Below, piece after piece: positions 26,058 through 33,728 of a stretch of 57,713 nt of DNA. The stretch spans positions 1-57,713 of the forward strand of contig URMH01000014.1 of the NCBI GenBank assembly GCA_900549015.1, read 5' to 3'. Origin of the DNA: an uncultured Blautia sp. (GTDB lineage: Bacteria > Bacillota > Clostridia > Lachnospirales > Lachnospiraceae). A model generated the notes under the pieces. The model was not told the DNA's origin, ran no database searches, and was given only the letters and a program-made list of their open reading frames with translations. The first letter of the stretch is position 1, and every line of letters starts with the position of its first letter. The position numbers were made by a program, and so were the translations under genes.

Positions 26058-27269
26058 ATGGATATGAATAACGTAAATATTGAAGAAATCGTAAAACAGG
26101 TTCTCTCCGGCATGACAGGAAACACTCCTGCAGCAGCACCGGCAGCAGGAAATGCAATCCCGAAAACAGCCAGAGTAGCAATGCTGACATCCCTGGAGCA
26201 TTATGACATTAAAGAGTTCCCGATTCCGGAACTTGGCGATGATGATATTCTTGTAAAAGTAGAAGGCTGCGGTATCTGTGGTACAGATGCTCATGAATTC
26301 AAAAGAGATCCATTCAGCCTGATTCCGGTAGCACTTGGACATGAGGGAACAGGTGAAATCGTTGCTATGGGTAAAAACGTAAAAGTGGATACAGCAGGCA
26401 AACCGGTTAAAGTTGGAGATAAAGTTGTTACATGTATGATTTTCAAAGATGATCCGGAAATCACAATGTTCGACTTAAATAAGAAAAACGTAGGCGGTGC
26501 AGATGTATACGGACTTCTTCCGGATGATGATATTCATCTTAACGGATGGTTCTCTGATTACATCTTCATCAGAGGCGGACAGTTTGGTTCCACATTCTTT
26601 AATGTAAGCGATCTGGATCTGGATTCCCGTATCCTCATCGAGCCATGTGCCGTTCTCGTACATGCAGTAGAGAGAGCAAAAACAACAGGTATCCTTCGTT
26701 TCAACAGCAGAGTTGTTGTACAGGGATGCGGACCGATCGGTCTTATCTGTATTGCAGTTCTTCGCACAATGGGTATTGAAAATATCTGTGCAGTAGACGG
26801 AGAGCAGAAACGTCTTGACTTCGCTAAGAAAATGGGCGCAACACAGACAGTAAACTTTAAAGATCACAAGGGAATTGAAGCACTTGCAGAAGCTGTAAAA
26901 GAAGCATTCGGCGGCCATCTTGCAGATTTCGCATTCCAGTGTACAGGTTCTCCAGTTGCACATTCCAACATTTATAAATTCATTCGCAACGGCGGCGGTC
27001 TTTGTGAACTTGGATTCTTCATCAATGGTGGAGATGCAACAATTAACCCGCACTTTGACATCTGTTCAAAAGAAATCACAACAGTTGGTTCCTGGGTATA
27101 TACTTTAAGAGATTATGTAACAACATTCGACTTCTTAAAGAGAGCAAAAGGAATCGGACTTCCAATGTCTGAGCTTATTACAGACAGATTCCCATTAGAG
27201 CAGATTAACGAAGCACATCAGACAAACCTGGCAATGACAGGTCTGAAGATTGCAATCATCAATAAATAA
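26058..27269 (+). CDS. Medium-chain zinc-type alcohol dehydrogenase, microcompartment cargo
   Basis: The 403-residue MDR enzyme has catalytic-zinc motifs GCGICGTDAHE and GHEGTGEIV and the Rossmann signature VQGCGPIGLICIAVL. The first about 35 residues (MDMNNVNIEEIVKQVLSGMT, then an Ala/Pro linker) form an encapsulation peptide like that of PduP. The four-cysteine structural zinc loop of many MDR enzymes is not evident. In aldolase-containing GRM loci this enzyme is thought to reduce lactaldehyde to 1,2-propanediol, recycling NADH within the shell; propanol formation is the alternative. It lies 18 bases after pduP. Confidence 0.88.
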   Translation: MDMNNVNIEEIVKQVLSGMTGNTPAAAPAAGNAIPKTARVAMLTSLEHYDIKEFPIPELGDDDILVKVEGCGICGTDAHEFKRDPFSLIPVALGHEGTGEIVAMGKNVKVDTAGKPVKVGDKVVTCMIFKDDPEITMFDLNKKNVGGADVYGLLPDDDIHLNGWFSDYIFIRGGQFGSTFFNVSDLDLDSRILIEPCAVLVHAVERAKTTGILRFNSRVVVQGCGPIGLICIAVLRTMGIENICAVDGEQKRLDFAKKMGATQTVNFKDHKGIEALAEAVKEAFGGHLADFAFQCTGSPVAHSNIYKFIRNGGGLCELGFFINGGDATINPHFDICSKEITTVGSWVYTLRDYVTTFDFLKRAKGIGLPMSELITDRFPLEQINEAHQTNLAMTGLKIAIINK

Positions 27270-27293
27270 TCCTCACCGTAAAGGAGAATTGAA

Positions 27294-27608
27294 ATGGCAG
27301 AAGCTGTGGGAATTTTGGAAGTGTTTGGGCTGGCTACAGCCTTTGTAGCAGGCGATGCCGGATGTAAGGCAGCAAATGTCCGCCTGGAGGTATTCGACAA
27401 GAATAAACCTGCCAATGCAGACAGCCTGCCAGTACCGCTCCTTGTCTGCATCAAATATCGCGGAAGCGTTGCTGATGTTACTGCGGCAGTGGAAGCCGGC
27501 ATGGAAGTGGCAAACAGAATGACCGGCGTGGTACAGCACTATGTAATTCCAAACCCTGACGAGGGTACAGAAAAAATGCTGAAGATCAGCGCACTGGATA
27601 AGGACTAA
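27294..27608 (+). CDS. BMC-H shell protein, divergent with longer loop
   Basis: The 104-residue single BMC-domain protein begins AEAVGILEVFGLATAFVAGDAGCKAA. Compared with the PduA-like paralogues downstream it has an extra segment (VFDKNKPANADSLPVPL) before the strand leading to the pore, so its hexamer pore should differ. The C-terminal VVQHYVIPNPDEGTEKML is the usual BMC end. It is first of four consecutive BMC-H genes and sits 24 bases after the alcohol dehydrogenase gene, after AAAGGAGAATTGAA. Confidence 0.9.
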   Translation: MAEAVGILEVFGLATAFVAGDAGCKAANVRLEVFDKNKPANADSLPVPLLVCIKYRGSVADVTAAVEAGMEVANRMTGVVQHYVIPNPDEGTEKMLKISALDKD

Positions 27609-27670
27609 AACTCATATCCGGTATCGATAAAACAGAAATCAGTTTATATAAAATCCAGGAGGAATAGAAC

Positions 27671-27946
27671 ATGGCACAGGAAGCATTAGGAATGGTAGAA
27701 ACAAGAGGACTTACAGCTGCAATCGAGGCAGCAGATGCAATGACAAAGGCAGCTGAGGTAGCACTGGTAGGAACAGAGAAAATCGGTTCCGGTCTTGTAA
27801 CAGTTATGGTTCGCGGAGACGTAGGAGCTGTTAAGGCAGCAGTAGAAAGCGGAAGTGCAGCAGCATCCAGACTTGGAGAGCTTGTAGCAACACACGTAAT
27901 TCCGAGACCTCATACAGACGTAGAAAAGATTCTGCCTTCTATTTAA
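27671..27946 (+). CDS. BMC-H major shell protein (PduA/PduJ-like)
   Basis: The 91-residue canonical BMC-H protein has the core ALGMVETRGLTAAIEAADAM, pore segment KIGSGLVTVMVRGDVGAV and C-terminal THVIPRPHTDVEKIL. Such hexamers tile the compartment facets and pass small diols. A 134-base stretch (27767-27900) is identical to the paralogue at 28521-28654, showing recent duplication or gene conversion. A perfect AGGAGG site precedes it. Confidence 0.95.
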   Translation: MAQEALGMVETRGLTAAIEAADAMTKAAEVALVGTEKIGSGLVTVMVRGDVGAVKAAVESGSAAASRLGELVATHVIPRPHTDVEKILPSI

Positions 27947-27981
27947 TTAAAGCGATTTAAAAAAATAAAAGGAGTTCGCTC

Positions 27982-28278
27982 ATGAGTAAATCATATGGTT
28001 TTATAGAAATCACAGGTGTGGTTGCGGCAGTGAATGCCCTTGACATTATGTGTAAGACTGCAGACGTTGAGCTGGCGTCATGGGAACGTAAGCTGGGCGG
28101 ACGACTGGTGACCATTATTGTGGAAGGCGATGTTGCGGCAGTGACGGCGGCAGTTAACGCAGCAGTGGAAGGCGCTATTAAAAAGCCGGCAAGCTATGCA
28201 GTGATTGCCCGTCCTCACGAGGAAATCGTCAAACTGGTGGAATTAAGCGCAAGTCGATGGAAGAACAAAGAACAATAG
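27982..28278 (+). CDS. BMC-H shell protein (third paralogue)
   Basis: The 98-residue BMC-H protein (SYGFIEITGVVAAVNALDIMCKTADVEL) has pore-region text KLGGRLVTIIVEGDVAAV and a basic C-terminal tail RWKNKEQ. It is clearly different from the near-identical pair on either side, so it probably gives a minority hexamer with other pore properties. It is preceded by AAAGGAGTTCGCTC and followed after 11 bases by the next shell gene. Confidence 0.93.
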   Translation: MSKSYGFIEITGVVAAVNALDIMCKTADVELASWERKLGGRLVTIIVEGDVAAVTAAVNAAVEGAIKKPASYAVIARPHEEIVKLVELSASRWKNKEQ

Positions 28279-28289
28279 GGGGATGAAAT

Positions 28290-28703
28290 ATGGCTGAAGA
28301 GAAAAAAACAACAACAGCAAACACAGCCCCTAAAAAGGCAGCCGCTCCAAGAAGAACGGCAAGAAAGACCGCAGAGACAAAGGTTCAGGCTGAAAGTTCA
28401 GCAAATCATAAGGAGGAAAAAGTCATGACACAGGAAGCATTAGGAATGGTAGAAACAAGAGGTCTTACAGCAGCAATCGAAGCAGCAGACCAGATGTGTA
28501 AAGCAGCAAACGTAGCATTAGTAGGAACAGAGAAAATCGGTTCCGGTCTTGTAACAGTTATGGTTCGCGGAGACGTAGGAGCTGTTAAGGCAGCAGTAGA
28601 AAGCGGAAGTGCAGCAGCATCCAGACTTGGAGAGCTTGTAGCAACACACGTAATCCCAAGACCACACACAGACGTAGAGAAAATCCTTCCGGTTTTAAAA
28701 TAA
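28290..28703 (+). CDS. BMC-H shell protein with basic N-terminal extension and internal start
   Basis: The full frame has 137 residues: a 45-residue extension rich in Lys, Arg, Ala and Thr (APKKAAAPRRTARKTAETK), then a PduA/J-like BMC-H domain almost identical to the 27671 product. The first ATG has ATAGGGGGATGAAAT before it. A second ATG at 28425, beginning the canonical domain, is preceded by ATAAGGAGGAAAAAGTC, a near-perfect ribosome site. Two products are therefore likely, as in the known PduB/PduB' pair of Salmonella. The extension might anchor cargo or other factors to the shell. It looks like a fusion of a duplicated shell gene to an added leader. Confidence 0.88.
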   Translation: MAEEKKTTTANTAPKKAAAPRRTARKTAETKVQAESSANHKEEKVMTQEALGMVETRGLTAAIEAADQMCKAANVALVGTEKIGSGLVTVMVRGDVGAVKAAVESGSAAASRLGELVATHVIPRPHTDVEKILPVLK

Positions 28704-28755
28704 TTTACGTTGATTAACTGGACTGATAAAACAGTCACGGAAAGCGGGTGTATTC

Positions 28756-29400
28756 TTGGAAACAAATAATATCGAACTGATTACCAGAATGGTACTTCAG
28801 GCAATTAATCAGAAAGAAGATACGGGCAGCGGATACGTTGTGCCTATCGGAGTTTCCGCAAGACACATTCACCTGACACAGGAGCATGTAGAGGCGCTGT
28901 TCGGACCTGGCTATCAGCTTACAAAGAAAAAAGAGCTGATGGGAGGACAGTTTGCTTCCAACGAGACAGTCACAATTGTGGGACTGAAGCTCCGTGCCAT
29001 TGAAAATGTACGTATTCTCGGACCTGTTCGTAAGGCTTCACAGGTTGAGGTATCTGCGACAGATGCTATCAAGCTTGGAATGAAGGTTCCGGTGCGTGAA
29101 TCCGGAGATGTCAAAGACAGTGCTCCTATTGCCATTGTGGGACCAAAAGGTGCGATTTACCTGAAAGAGGGCTGTATTGTGGCAATGCGTCACATTCATA
29201 TGTCTCCAAAAGATGCTCAGGCAGCTGGTGTAAAAGATGGCGATATTGTTTCTGTAAAAGCAGACAATGAACGCGGAACAATTTTCAATCATGTAAAAAT
29301 CCGTGTGGACGACAGCTTTACTTTGGAAATGCATATTGATACAGACGAAGCAAATGCAGCACAGATTGCCACAGGCAATACAGTTACAATTATTAAATAA
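28756..29400 (+). CDS. pduL: Phosphate propanoyltransferase
   Basis: The 214-residue PduL-type phosphotransacylase converts propionyl-CoA to propionyl phosphate, recycling CoA inside the shell. Zinc-binding histidines are in SARHIHLT and AMRHIHMS, with the paired PduL domains between and after. The N-terminal NNIELITRMVLQAINQK helix is an encapsulation peptide, followed by a Gly/Ser linker. The start is TTG with only a weak GGAAAGCGGG upstream, and a small hairpin (GACTG/CAGTC at 28721-28736) precedes it, so translation may be lower than that of the shell genes. Confidence 0.95.
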   Translation: METNNIELITRMVLQAINQKEDTGSGYVVPIGVSARHIHLTQEHVEALFGPGYQLTKKKELMGGQFASNETVTIVGLKLRAIENVRILGPVRKASQVEVSATDAIKLGMKVPVRESGDVKDSAPIAIVGPKGAIYLKEGCIVAMRHIHMSPKDAQAAGVKDGDIVSVKADNERGTIFNHVKIRVDDSFTLEMHIDTDEANAAQIATGNTVTIIK

Positions 29401-29412
29401 TAAATGAATATT

Positions 29413-29454
29413 CCTCCATACAGAGCCGGCGGCGAAAGTCGCCGGCAATGGAGG
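29413..29454 (+). other. Strong intercistronic hairpin with GAAA tetraloop
   Basis: CCTCCAT pairs with ATGGAGG, and an inner GC-rich helix (GCCGGCG with CGCCGGC, extended by G-T and C-G) closes on a GAAA GNRA loop. No T tract follows, so it is more likely an mRNA processing or stability element between pduL and the pentamer gene than a terminator. Confidence 0.7.
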
Positions 29455-29480
29455 ATTAAAGAGAAAACGTGGAGGCTCAT

Positions 29481-29747
29481 ATGATTGTAGGCAAAGTTGT
29501 GGGCAGTATTGTTTCCACAAGAAAAAGTGAAAAACTTATAGGTAATAAATTCATGATTGTAGAGCCAGTACATCATATGAAAGCAGATTTAAGCCAGATT
29601 GTCGCCATCGACATTATTGGTGCGGGAATCGGTGAATATGTATTGGTGGCACAGGGAAGCGCAGCAAGAATTGGCTGCGGCGTAGAAACAGCGCCAGTGG
29701 ACGCAGCGATCGTAGGTATCGTTGACGACGGCGCGGGATTGGAGTAA
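29481..29747 (+). CDS. pduN: BMC-P pentameric vertex protein (EutN/PduN/CcmL)
   Basis: The 88-residue protein is a single EutN/CcmL domain: MIVGKVVGSIVSTRKSEKLIGNKFMIVE, AIDIIGAGIGEYVLVAQGSAAR and a final VDAAIVGIVD. Pentamers of this family cap the vertices of the shell. It is the only BMC-P gene in the locus, and the start follows GTGGAGGCTCAT. It lies 4 bases before pduS. Confidence 0.93.
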   Translation: MIVGKVVGSIVSTRKSEKLIGNKFMIVEPVHHMKADLSQIVAIDIIGAGIGEYVLVAQGSAARIGCGVETAPVDAAIVGIVDDGAGLE

Positions 29748-29751
29748 CGCC

Positions 29752-31080
29752 ATGGAAATCAAAGAATTACAGAAAATCATACAGGAAAACGGAGTAGTAG
29801 GAGCTGGTGGTGCAGGTTTCCCTACCTATGTGAAAATCAGCGATCAGGCAAATACTATTCTTATGAACTGTGCAGAGTGCGAACCTTTACTGAAGCTGCA
29901 TAGACAGTTATTAGAAAAGCACGCATATGAAATTATGAAAACATTCAATATGGTAGCAGAGACAGTAGGGGCTTCTGAGGCCATTATTGGAATTAAGAAA
30001 TCTTATGTACAGACAGTTGCTGCTCTTCAGCAGCATATTGAAGAATTTCCCAAAATGAGAATTCATCTTCTTGAAGAAGTGTATCCGATGGGAGATGAAG
30101 TTGTTCTTATTTACGAAGCCACAGGCAGAGTAGTAAGACCTGGCGGACTTCCTATTGAGCAGGGAGTTGCCGTATTTAACGTAGAAACAATTTACAACAT
30201 CTATCGTGCAGTGGAGAAACAGAAGCCTGTAACAGATAAATATGTATCTGTTGTAGCGGAAGTAAGCGATCCGGTTACAGTTCGCGTTCCCCTTGGATGC
30301 ACAATGGACGATGTAGTAGCGCAGGCAGGAAACGTAACTGTAAAAGATCCGGTTTACTTTATCGGCGGTCCGATGATGGGACGTATCGGAAGCGGTTCCG
30401 AGCCGGTAACAAAGACAACAAATGCGATTCTGGTTCTTCCAAAAGATCACGTGATTGTGGCGAAGAAGCAGAGAACTTCTTCCATAGATTTAAAACGAGC
30501 AGCATCAATCTGCTGCCAGTGTAATACATGTACAGATCTTTGTCCAAGAAATGGACTGGGACATCCGATTGATCCGGCTCTGTTTATGAGAGCGGCATCA
30601 AATGGAGATTTCCGTGATCTGAATCCATATATAGATGCAAGCTTCTGCAGTTCCTGTGGTGTATGCGAGATGTATTCCTGTCCTCAGAGCCTTGCTCCGA
30701 GAACACTTCTTGCAGACATGAAGGCAGGTCTTAGAAAAGCCGGTGTGAAACCTCCGCAGGGCGTGCAGCCTGCACCTATAAGAGAGTCAAGAGAATACCG
30801 TAAAGTGCCGGAAGAACGTCTGATGGCACGTCTTGGTCTTACAAAATATGACAAAGACGCTCCTATGGATGAAACACTTGTAGCAGTACCGAAGGTTAAG
30901 ATCCTGTTAGGCCAGCATATCGGTGCACCTGCAAAAGCGATTGTAAAAGTTGGTGACGAGGTTACAAGAGGTCAGATGATCGCAGAGCCGGCTCAGGGAC
31001 TTAGCGTAGGAATTCATGCAACAATCTGCGGTAAGGTAACAGAAGTGACAGACCGCCATGTTGTAATTGCAGCAAAGTAG
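29752..31080 (+). CDS. pduS: RnfC-like cobalamin reductase/electron-transfer protein
   Basis: The 442-residue protein has an RnfC/NuoF-like N-terminus (GVVGAGGAGFPTYVK, AECEPLLKLH), a SLBB-type middle and two 4Fe-4S motifs, CCQCNTCTDLCP and CSSCGVCEMYSCP. A C-terminal barrel-sandwich segment follows. In Pdu systems PduS reduces cob(III)alamin with NADH, and in GRM loci it is thought to move electrons across the shell with the PduT pore. Here both roles are possible since B12-dependent genes follow. The ATG after GGAGTAACGCC is chosen over an upstream ATG inside the preceding gene. Confidence 0.93.
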   Translation: MEIKELQKIIQENGVVGAGGAGFPTYVKISDQANTILMNCAECEPLLKLHRQLLEKHAYEIMKTFNMVAETVGASEAIIGIKKSYVQTVAALQQHIEEFPKMRIHLLEEVYPMGDEVVLIYEATGRVVRPGGLPIEQGVAVFNVETIYNIYRAVEKQKPVTDKYVSVVAEVSDPVTVRVPLGCTMDDVVAQAGNVTVKDPVYFIGGPMMGRIGSGSEPVTKTTNAILVLPKDHVIVAKKQRTSSIDLKRAASICCQCNTCTDLCPRNGLGHPIDPALFMRAASNGDFRDLNPYIDASFCSSCGVCEMYSCPQSLAPRTLLADMKAGLRKAGVKPPQGVQPAPIRESREYRKVPEERLMARLGLTKYDKDAPMDETLVAVPKVKILLGQHIGAPAKAIVKVGDEVTRGQMIAEPAQGLSVGIHATICGKVTEVTDRHVVIAAK

Positions 31081-31096
31081 AAAGGACGTACAGATT

Positions 31097-31645
31097 ATGA
31101 GTAAAGCAATCGGAATGATTGAATTTAAAACTACAGCCACCGGTATTACTGCTGCAGATGCTATGGTAAAAACATCTGAGGTAGAGATCGTGGAGGCACA
31201 GACCGTGTGTCCGGGTAAATATATTGCAATTATTACCGGCGATTTAAGTGCGGTCAAGGCTGCCGTAGATACAGCAGTCACAACATATGAAGATAAATGT
31301 ATTGACAGCTTCGTGCTGGGGAATCCTCACGAATCTATTTTCCCGGCAATTTACGGAACTACACATGTGGAATCAATCAGTGCACTTGGTATCCTGGAAA
31401 CATATGATGCAGCTTCTATCATTGAGGCGGCAGACCAGGCTGCGAAGACAGCAATTGTAGACTTGATCGAGCTTCGTATTGCAAAAGGTATGTGTGGAAA
31501 ATCCTATATGCTTCTTACAGGAGAGGTTTCCGCAGTAGAGGCTTCTATCGAAAGAGCAAAGGAATTTGTGGCATCTAAGGGTATGTATCTGGATTCTTCC
31601 GTAATTGCACATCCGGATAAACGCATGATGGACAGTCTCCTTTAA
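31097..31645 (+). CDS. pduT: BMC-T shell protein with iron-sulfur pore
   Basis: The 182-residue protein contains two tandem BMC domains (AIGMIEFKTTATGITAADAM and ALGILETYDAASIIEAADQA). Cys38 in AQTVCPGKY matches the position of the 4Fe-4S-binding pore cysteine of PduT. Three subunits would place a cluster at the centre of the pore, giving an electron conduit through the shell. Its place immediately after pduS supports a functional pair. The start follows AAAGGACGTACAGATT. Confidence 0.93.
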   Translation: MSKAIGMIEFKTTATGITAADAMVKTSEVEIVEAQTVCPGKYIAIITGDLSAVKAAVDTAVTTYEDKCIDSFVLGNPHESIFPAIYGTTHVESISALGILETYDAASIIEAADQAAKTAIVDLIELRIAKGMCGKSYMLLTGEVSAVEASIERAKEFVASKGMYLDSSVIAHPDKRMMDSLL

Positions 31646-31678
31646 AAATAAAAAGATACTTTTAAGGAGGCAGGTATC

Positions 31679-32443
31679 ATGCTGGCTTTAGAAAGACGAA
31701 ATCTTATTCTTGAAAAACTTCAGGAAGAAAAAAGAGTTGTAGTCAGTGAGCTGAGTCAGCTTTACAGTGTTTCGGAGGAGACCATAAGGCGTGACCTGGA
31801 TAAGCTGGAAAAAGAAGGGCTTGCCATAAAAAGTTATGGAGGAGCCGTGATTAATGAGGATTTCAGCATTGACCTCCCATTTAATGTCCGCAAAAATCAG
31901 AATGTGGCAGGCAAACAGAAAATGGCAGAACTCGCTGCTTCACTTGTAAATGAAGGAGATCACATTTTTCTGGATGCCAGCACAACTGCTGTTTTTGTGG
32001 CAAAAGCATTAAAGGATAAAGAACGGCTGACTGTGATAACAAATTCCATGGAAATCCTTCTGGAGCTTTCTGATGTTTCCGGATGGAATATTATTTCTAC
32101 CGGTGGTGTAATGAAAGACGGGTATCTTGCTTTTCTTGGTTCAAGAACAGAGGAAGCAATCCGTTCCTATTATGTAGATAAAGCAATTTTTTCTTGTAAG
32201 GCGCTCGACAAAGAGTGGGGAATCATGGAATCTCAGGAATCCTTCGCCTATGCCAAGAAAGCAATGATGGCTTCCGGAAGAAAGAAGATTCTTGTAGTGG
32301 ACAGCACAAAGTTTGATCAGACTGCGTTTTCTGTAGGCGGAAATATGCAGGATGTAAACGTAGTAGTGACAGACAGAAAACCTTCTGACAAGTGGCTGAA
32401 ATATTTCCAGGAACTGGGAGTGGAATGCCTGTATTCTGTCTGA
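31679..32443 (+). CDS. DeoR-family transcriptional regulator
   Basis: The 254-residue protein has an N-terminal DeoR helix-turn-helix (RRNLILEKLQEEKRVVVSELSQ, SEETIRRDLDKLEKEG) and a sugar-phosphate-sensing ISOCOT-like domain (DHIFLDASTTAVFVA, TVITNSMEILLEL, FLGSRTEEAIRSYYVDKAI). It lies inside the compartment operon rather than beside it. The effector may be a sugar phosphate such as fuculose or rhamnulose 1-phosphate, or DHAP (inference). The start is after AAGGAGGCAGGTATC. Confidence 0.92.
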   Translation: MLALERRNLILEKLQEEKRVVVSELSQLYSVSEETIRRDLDKLEKEGLAIKSYGGAVINEDFSIDLPFNVRKNQNVAGKQKMAELAASLVNEGDHIFLDASTTAVFVAKALKDKERLTVITNSMEILLELSDVSGWNIISTGGVMKDGYLAFLGSRTEEAIRSYYVDKAIFSCKALDKEWGIMESQESFAYAKKAMMASGRKKILVVDSTKFDQTAFSVGGNMQDVNVVVTDRKPSDKWLKYFQELGVECLYSV

Positions 32444-32467
32444 AGCGAAAGAAAGGAAGCAGTTGAT

Positions 32468-33619
32468 ATGAATACCTTTGAAATGAAAACTGCCATCCAT
32501 TTTGGCACGAATGCTCTGGAACGACTGAAAGAAATTCCATATAAAAGGGTTCTTGTGATTACAGACCCTTTTGTTGTACAGAGTAAAATGATAGACCTGA
32601 TTACTGCACCTCTGGAAAGTGCAGGAATTGAATTTGATATTTTCTGTGATGTAGTTCCCGATGCACCTGTGGAAAAAATTGCAACAGGCGTACAGAAATT
32701 CCTTCAGTATCAGCCGGAGGCAATTGTAGCAGTAGGAGGAGGATCAGCAATTGATTCTTCCAAAGCAATTCGGGAATTTGCATTAAAAATAAACAATTAT
32801 GGAAAAGTAGGTCTGATTGCAGTACCTACAACAAGCGGAACAGGTTCAGAAGTTACTTCTTTTGCAGTTGTAAATGACACAGATGCACATGTGAAGTATC
32901 CTCTCGTAGCAGAAAGTCTGACACCAGACGAAGCAATCCTTGATGCAGAACTTGTAAAAAGTGTTCCGCCTGCTATTACAGCAGATACAGGTATGGACGT
33001 ATTCACCCATGCATTGGAATCTTATGTAAGTACAGCACATAATGAGTTTTCTTCTGCACTTGCAGAAAAAGCAATTGAAATCTGTGGTGTATTCCTTCTT
33101 CGTGCATATCTGGATGGAAGCGATATGCATGCCCGTCAGAAAATGCACGTGGCATCCTGTCTTGCAGGTCTTTCCTTTAACACGGCAGGTCTTGGAATTA
33201 CACACAGCATGGCACATCAGCTGGGAGCTATGTTCCACATTCCGCACGGACGTGCAAATGCCATGCTTCTTCCTCATATTGTGGAATTTAATGCAGATAT
33301 TAATAAGCACAGCAAGAGTCAGAAGGAATATCTTCCGGCTGTGAAGAGATATGCGAATATTGCCCATATTCTGGGACTGAGTAATTACAATAAAGTAATG
33401 TCGGTTCGTTCTCTTGTAAACTGGATTCAGTTTATGCAGAAAGAAATGAACATTCCGCTTACAATACAGGAGCTTGGAACAATCACACCTGATGCGTATT
33501 TTGCGGCAATTGACAAAATGGCAGACGCAGCACTGGCAGATGCCTGCACAGTGAATAACCCAAGAGTTCCGACTAAGGAAGATATTGTAAAAATCTATAC
33601 AAAGTTGTGGTCATTCTAG
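32468..33619 (+). CDS. pduQ: Iron-containing 1-propanol dehydrogenase (PduQ-like)
   Basis: The 383-residue type III alcohol dehydrogenase has the NAD-binding VAVGGGSAIDSSKAI, the TTSGTGSEVT block, and metal-binding histidines in HSMAHQLG and the IPHGRANA loop, plus the family Asp of TGMDVFTHALE. It reduces propionaldehyde to propanol, regenerating NAD+ for PduP. No N-terminal encapsulation extension is present. It follows the DeoR gene by 24 bases and is the last gene before a structured intergenic region. Confidence 0.92.
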   Translation: MNTFEMKTAIHFGTNALERLKEIPYKRVLVITDPFVVQSKMIDLITAPLESAGIEFDIFCDVVPDAPVEKIATGVQKFLQYQPEAIVAVGGGSAIDSSKAIREFALKINNYGKVGLIAVPTTSGTGSEVTSFAVVNDTDAHVKYPLVAESLTPDEAILDAELVKSVPPAITADTGMDVFTHALESYVSTAHNEFSSALAEKAIEICGVFLLRAYLDGSDMHARQKMHVASCLAGLSFNTAGLGITHSMAHQLGAMFHIPHGRANAMLLPHIVEFNADINKHSKSQKEYLPAVKRYANIAHILGLSNYNKVMSVRSLVNWIQFMQKEMNIPLTIQELGTITPDAYFAAIDKMADAALADACTVNNPRVPTKEDIVKIYTKLWSF

Positions 33620-33628
33620 GGTGACAGG

Positions 33629-33652
33629 CAGCCCGGCAATTCTGCCGGGCTG
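33629..33652 (+). terminator. Hairpin after the iron dehydrogenase, weak terminator or attenuator
   Basis: CAGCCCGGCA and TGCCGGGCTG form a perfect ten-pair GC-rich stem with loop ATTC. Only TATTAAAA follows, so termination may be partial, separating expression of the B12-dependent half from the shell half. Confidence 0.6.
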
Positions 33653-33669
33653 TATTAAAAAGCGGAGCA

Positions 33670-33711
33670 CTGAATAATCTCGAAAAGCGGAAACGAGATT
33701 TTATAATTCAG
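33670..33711 (+). promoter_or_regulatory. Second stem-loop in the leader of pduC
   Basis: CTGAAT pairs with ATTCAG and AATCTCG with CGAGATT, with a bulge and the loop AAAAGCGGAAA, ending 17 bases before pduC. It is too short for a cobalamin riboswitch. A protein or antitermination target is possible. Confidence 0.45.
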
Positions 33712-33728
33712 CGATAAAGGTAGAAAAT

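Noticed and set aside
33620..33728. Cobalamin riboswitch before pduC
   Set aside because: The gap is only 109 bases, lacks the conserved B12-box text and is filled by two simple hairpins.
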